Origin: Phaseolus vulgaris | Lineage: Eukaryota > Streptophyta > Magnoliopsida > Fabales > Fabaceae | Reading direction: 5' to 3' | Length of the DNA: 64,000 nt | Assembly: GCF_000499845.2 (NCBI RefSeq) | Contig: NC_023751.2 | Location: 34,532,309 to 34,596,308 of the forward strand | Shown: piece after piece, positions 61,201 to 64,000 of the stretch | How positions within the stretch are numbered: the first letter of the stretch is position 1 | Layout of the letters: every line of letters starts with the position of its first letter | The notes under the pieces: generated by a model | Told to the model about the DNA's origin: nothing | What the model saw: the letters and a program-made list of their open reading frames with translations, nothing else | Databases searched by the model: none | Made by a program: the position numbers and the translations under genes

Positions 61201-64000
61201 TTTTCCTCTCAAAGTCCAGCTCAAGCTCAAAGTATAGACGACATTGTTCCACCAACTCTTCTCACATACCAGTGCGCCCGGCACAAATCACTCCTTCATC
61301 CTTGTCTAAAGATAAGCATGAGTCAAATCCTCTACCACCAAATTCCCATACCATGGATCCCTTATCCTCGTCACCTTCTCCTGAATCTAATCATGTTCGG
61401 TCTATTGCTCTTAGAAAAGGTATTCGATCTACTCATAATCCATATCCTATCCAGTTTATAATTTTTAAGTTATCATCATTTCTTTCCTTCGTATTCTTTT
61501 TTTGTTTTCTCTTTGTCCACCATTATTGTTCATACTAATGTTCATGAGACACTTGGTCACCCTAGATGACGATAAGCCATGATTGATGAAATGCACTTGA
61601 ACATTGTACCTCTTCCTCCTAGTAAGAAGCTTGTGGGTTGTTGATGAGTTTGTGCTATTTAGGTAGGTCCTACTAGTGAAGTAGATTGTCTCAAAACACG
61701 TTTAGTAGCTAACGGATAGAATTAAATTTATGCCATCGTTTATTGTGATACTTTTTCTTCTATGGCTAAGATTAGCATTGTTTGGGTTTTTCCTGCTATG
61801 GTTACATTCGTCACTGGTGTCTTCGCCAACTTGACATTAAGAATGTTTTTCTTTCATGGTGATCTAGAGATTTACATGGAACAACCTCTTGAATTTGTTG
61901 CTTAGGGGAGTCCGGTTTAGTTTGTAAATTACATGGGCATCTCTATATGGCTTGAAGTAATAATCTCAAGCCTGATTTGGTAAATTTAGTCATAGTGTGC
62001 AGATTTTTGGATTGAAGTAGAGTGGGACAGATCATTTAGGGTTTTATTGTCATACTTCTTCTGGGAAGTGTATTTATATTATGGTCTATCTTGATGATTT
62101 GTTATTACAAGAAATGATATTACTAAAAATGCTCAATTAAAAGAACATTTATTCAGCCACTTTCAGACCAAGATCTGGGCTATCAAAAATATTTTCTTAG
62201 TATTGAAGTGACACAATCAAAACAATGTGCAATCATTTCATTGAGAAAATACACTCTTGATATTTTGGAGGAAACAAACCTAAAAAGTTGCAAACTCATT
62301 GATAGTACTATGGGACTCAAATCAAAAGTTTATGATACCTAGGTAAACTTTTCTTAGACCCAGAGACATATAGAAGGTTTTTGTTGGAAAACTCATTTAT
62401 CTCACCATAACAAGATGTTATCTTATCTTATCCAGTAGGAGTTGAGTCAATTTATGCAAACCCCCCACATTGATCATTATAATGTTGTGATTTGCATTCT
62501 CAAATAGGTAAAAGGGAACTCAAGACAGAGAATGTTGTATGAGAACAAGGGAAATACTCAACTCTTCAGAGTATTGTGCTACAAATTGGGGTGGTTGTGC
62601 CCTTGATAGAAGATCTACCACATGATGTGTATTCCTTGGAGGGAACCTTGTATATGGGAAAAATAAGAAACAAAGTGTTGTTGTTTGGTCTAGTGTAGAA
62701 GTTGAATATCGATATATGACCCTAGCTCATGTGAACTTGTGTGGATTAGATAACTCCTTCAAAAGTTGAAATTTTGTAAAAATGAGTAAATGAAATTGTA
62801 TTATGACAACCAAGCAGCTCTTTCTATTGTCTTCAATCTAGAGTTTTATGAGAGAACCAAAGATATAGAGATTATATGTTTGTCATTTTGTTAGAAAGAA
62901 GTTGTTGTTACTAAATTTGTCGACTTTAATGAACAATTTGGAAACATTCTAATTAATCTCTAAAAAGACCTAGTATTCAATTTATACTTCCAACTGAGGG
63001 CAATGTTGAAATCTAATATTATTTTTATTATTATTTTCTTTGTGTGTACCAGTTTTAGGATTACGGTTTTAAGCAATTCTCTTGCCTCTTCTTTATATAC
63101 ATCAATAAAAGTCCAACAGTGTAGGTTGAATACAGTTTCTTTCGGTCATTTTATTTGTTCAAGATTACTTAATTGACAAAGTTACTATTAAAATAGTCAG
63201 CTCAAAATATTTTCCATAAACGTATGCTGTTTCTAGATGGTATTGCTAACAAAGGTAAGGGAAAGTGTTAATCCTAAACTTAGAGCTCTAAGATTTTAGA
63301 ATAAAAGAATTTTCGCTTGAGTAGGAGCAAAATAGGATATATGTAATATAATTTTAGCAAGAAAAAGAAGAAAAATGCTTTTAACGCAAAATAGAAGATG
63401 TCATACCACAAGTTATAAGCTTAAGTATGGAATCGATAGTATGAAGTAATGGGAAAATTAATAAAGTTGTCAGTTCAAGAAACAAATCGAGGGTTTAAAT
63501 GAAGAAAGACGTCAAGGTTTATTTATAACCAGAAAGTACTGATTAAGCTCAAAAGGAAGTTTTATCGTACCACTATACAGCCACTTGAACTTTACGGTAC
63601 TGAATATTAAGCTTTAAAAGGAAAACACATGAAAAAGTTTATAGTAGTAAAAAGGAAAATATTAAGAGAGATGTGCGGCGACAAATAAAAGATGGGATAT
63701 ATTAAAAGGAATTTTATGGTAAATAATACTTATGAGAATTTGATTTTTGGCCGCATAACGTGTAATCGACTTCATTTGTTAGGATAAGGTTATTATCATT
63801 GTTCTAGTTGTCTCTAACCCGCATGGCCATATTGGCTCTAGTCAATATGCGTTAGGCTTGAGTGCGGTGAGCTGACACAAAATTTTAAATAAATATCACA
63901 TCATATACAGATAGCATCAGTAATGGTGCAGCAAGAATGATACCTCTAAATTCGTCCTCCCACACACCATAATTATTGGTAAAAGGAAGATCCGGACCAA
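56213..64000 (-). CDS. LCYE: Lycopene epsilon-cyclase, 3' part (5' end outside window)
   Basis: Plastid enzyme that makes the epsilon ring of alpha-carotene from lycopene, leading to lutein. Visible exons in transcript order: 64000-63944 (partial), 60767-60632, 60503-60393, 60315-60213, 59864-59721, 59637-59530, 58144-58048, 57968-57840, 57129-56997, 56378-56213. Frames close to the stop, giving about 394 visible residues of a family near 530. Motifs: LPFTNNYGVWEDEF, LGLEGCIEHVW, YGRVSRHLLHEELLRRC, VASGAASGKLLQYEVGG, NPYDPNLMVFMDYRDYM, PTFLYAMPMS-TRVFFE, WSYIPVGGSLPNTEQKNLAF, MVHPATGYSVVRSLSEAPKY, WPQERKRQRAFFLFGLALI and MWQGFLGSSLSS. The plastid signal and dinucleotide fold lie upstream. Oddities: one GC-AG intron (58047-57969), and Arg replaces Pro in PMSPTRVFFE. 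The epsilon type is favoured over the beta type by the C-terminus ending SDPTGATMIKTYLAV. Confidence 0.93.
57510..57600 (+). repeat. Weak tRNA-like (SINE-type) promoter boxes
   Basis: TAGCTCAGTGG (57519-57529) fits a pol III A box, and GTTCAATGATTC (57550-57561) is one mismatch from a B box 20 nt later. It lies in an LCYE intron. It does not fold into a tRNA that I can see. Confidence 0.2.
58243..58285. repeat. (TA)n(CA)n compound microsatellite in an LCYE intron
   Basis: About 15 TA units run directly into about six CA units. A second (TA)n lies near 58600-58622 in the same intron. Confidence 0.9.
61150..63150 (+). mobile_element. Ty1/copia relic in the LCYE intron, antisense to the gene
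   Basis: Plus-strand fragments match the second half of a copia polyprotein in order. RSIALRKGIRSTHNPYPI (about 61392) is the linker before reverse transcriptase. Degraded reverse transcriptase pieces follow, including FFHGDLEIYMEQPLEFVA. Then GKLIYLTITR and the RNase H stretch DRRSTTWCVFLGGNLVYGKN appear near 62600. An LTR-like end starts TGTTGAAATCTAATATT at 63004. Stops and frameshifts are everywhere, and no 5' LTR, gag or integrase is present. Confidence 0.75.

Noticed and set aside
61188..61538. 116-codon open frame as a separate gene
   Set aside because: Its sequence (IALRKGIRSTHNPYPI) is the linker of a copia polyprotein and is part of the relic in the LCYE intron.

Overview
The window is plant nuclear DNA. 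Every long gene is split by AT-rich introns with GT-AG borders, the intergenic DNA is very AT-rich, and retrotransposons and miniature elements fill introns and intergenic space. Protein sequences and the repeat families (a short terminal-repeat retrotransposon starting TGTTGGAGATCCCACATCG, and small CACTA-type elements) point to a legume, probably the bean/soybean tribe. The species call is inference. I found no rRNA, CRISPR or bacterial features and no convincing tRNA gene.

Layout: (1) 1975-5958 (+) is an 8-exon group A MAP kinase kinase (MKK1/MKK2 type). (2) 6929-9452 (-), convergent with it, is a 4-exon clade A protein phosphatase 2C of the HAB1 type, an ABA co-receptor phosphatase, with ACGT-core ABA motifs upstream. 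(3) 15168-25469 (-) is a 14-coding-exon gene for a 1296-residue conserved plant protein of unknown function, with 5' UTR exons out to about 27.7 kb. Its introns hold a gag-only copia derivative and a miniature LTR element. (4) 33639-35183 (+) is an intronless, GC-rich, Harbinger-derived 'nuclease' whose catalytic triad is lost. Just upstream lies a decayed gypsy gag region carrying a nested miniature element with a perfect target duplication. (5) 40473-54686 (+) is a 12-exon NDR-type AGC kinase spread over 14 kb. Its second intron (6.1 kb) is a nest of four retroelements, and later introns carry a foldback element and more miniature elements. A decayed fragment resembling its own exon 9/10 region sits about 15 kb upstream. 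(6) 56213 to the window end (-), convergent with the kinase, is the 3' part of lycopene epsilon-cyclase (carotenoid pathway). Its long first visible intron holds a ruined copia element.

The genes do not form a pathway, as expected in a plant. From memory, however, MKK2 (At4g29810), the unknown-function gene (At4g29790) and the inactive nuclease (At4g29780) lie almost next to each other in Arabidopsis, so the window appears to preserve an old gene order. MKK2 and HAB1-type PP2C both act in stress/ABA signalling, but their adjacency here may be accidental.

All exon borders were worked out by hand from reading-frame continuity, splice-site dinucleotides and remembered family sequences. The frames close exactly for all five complete genes.
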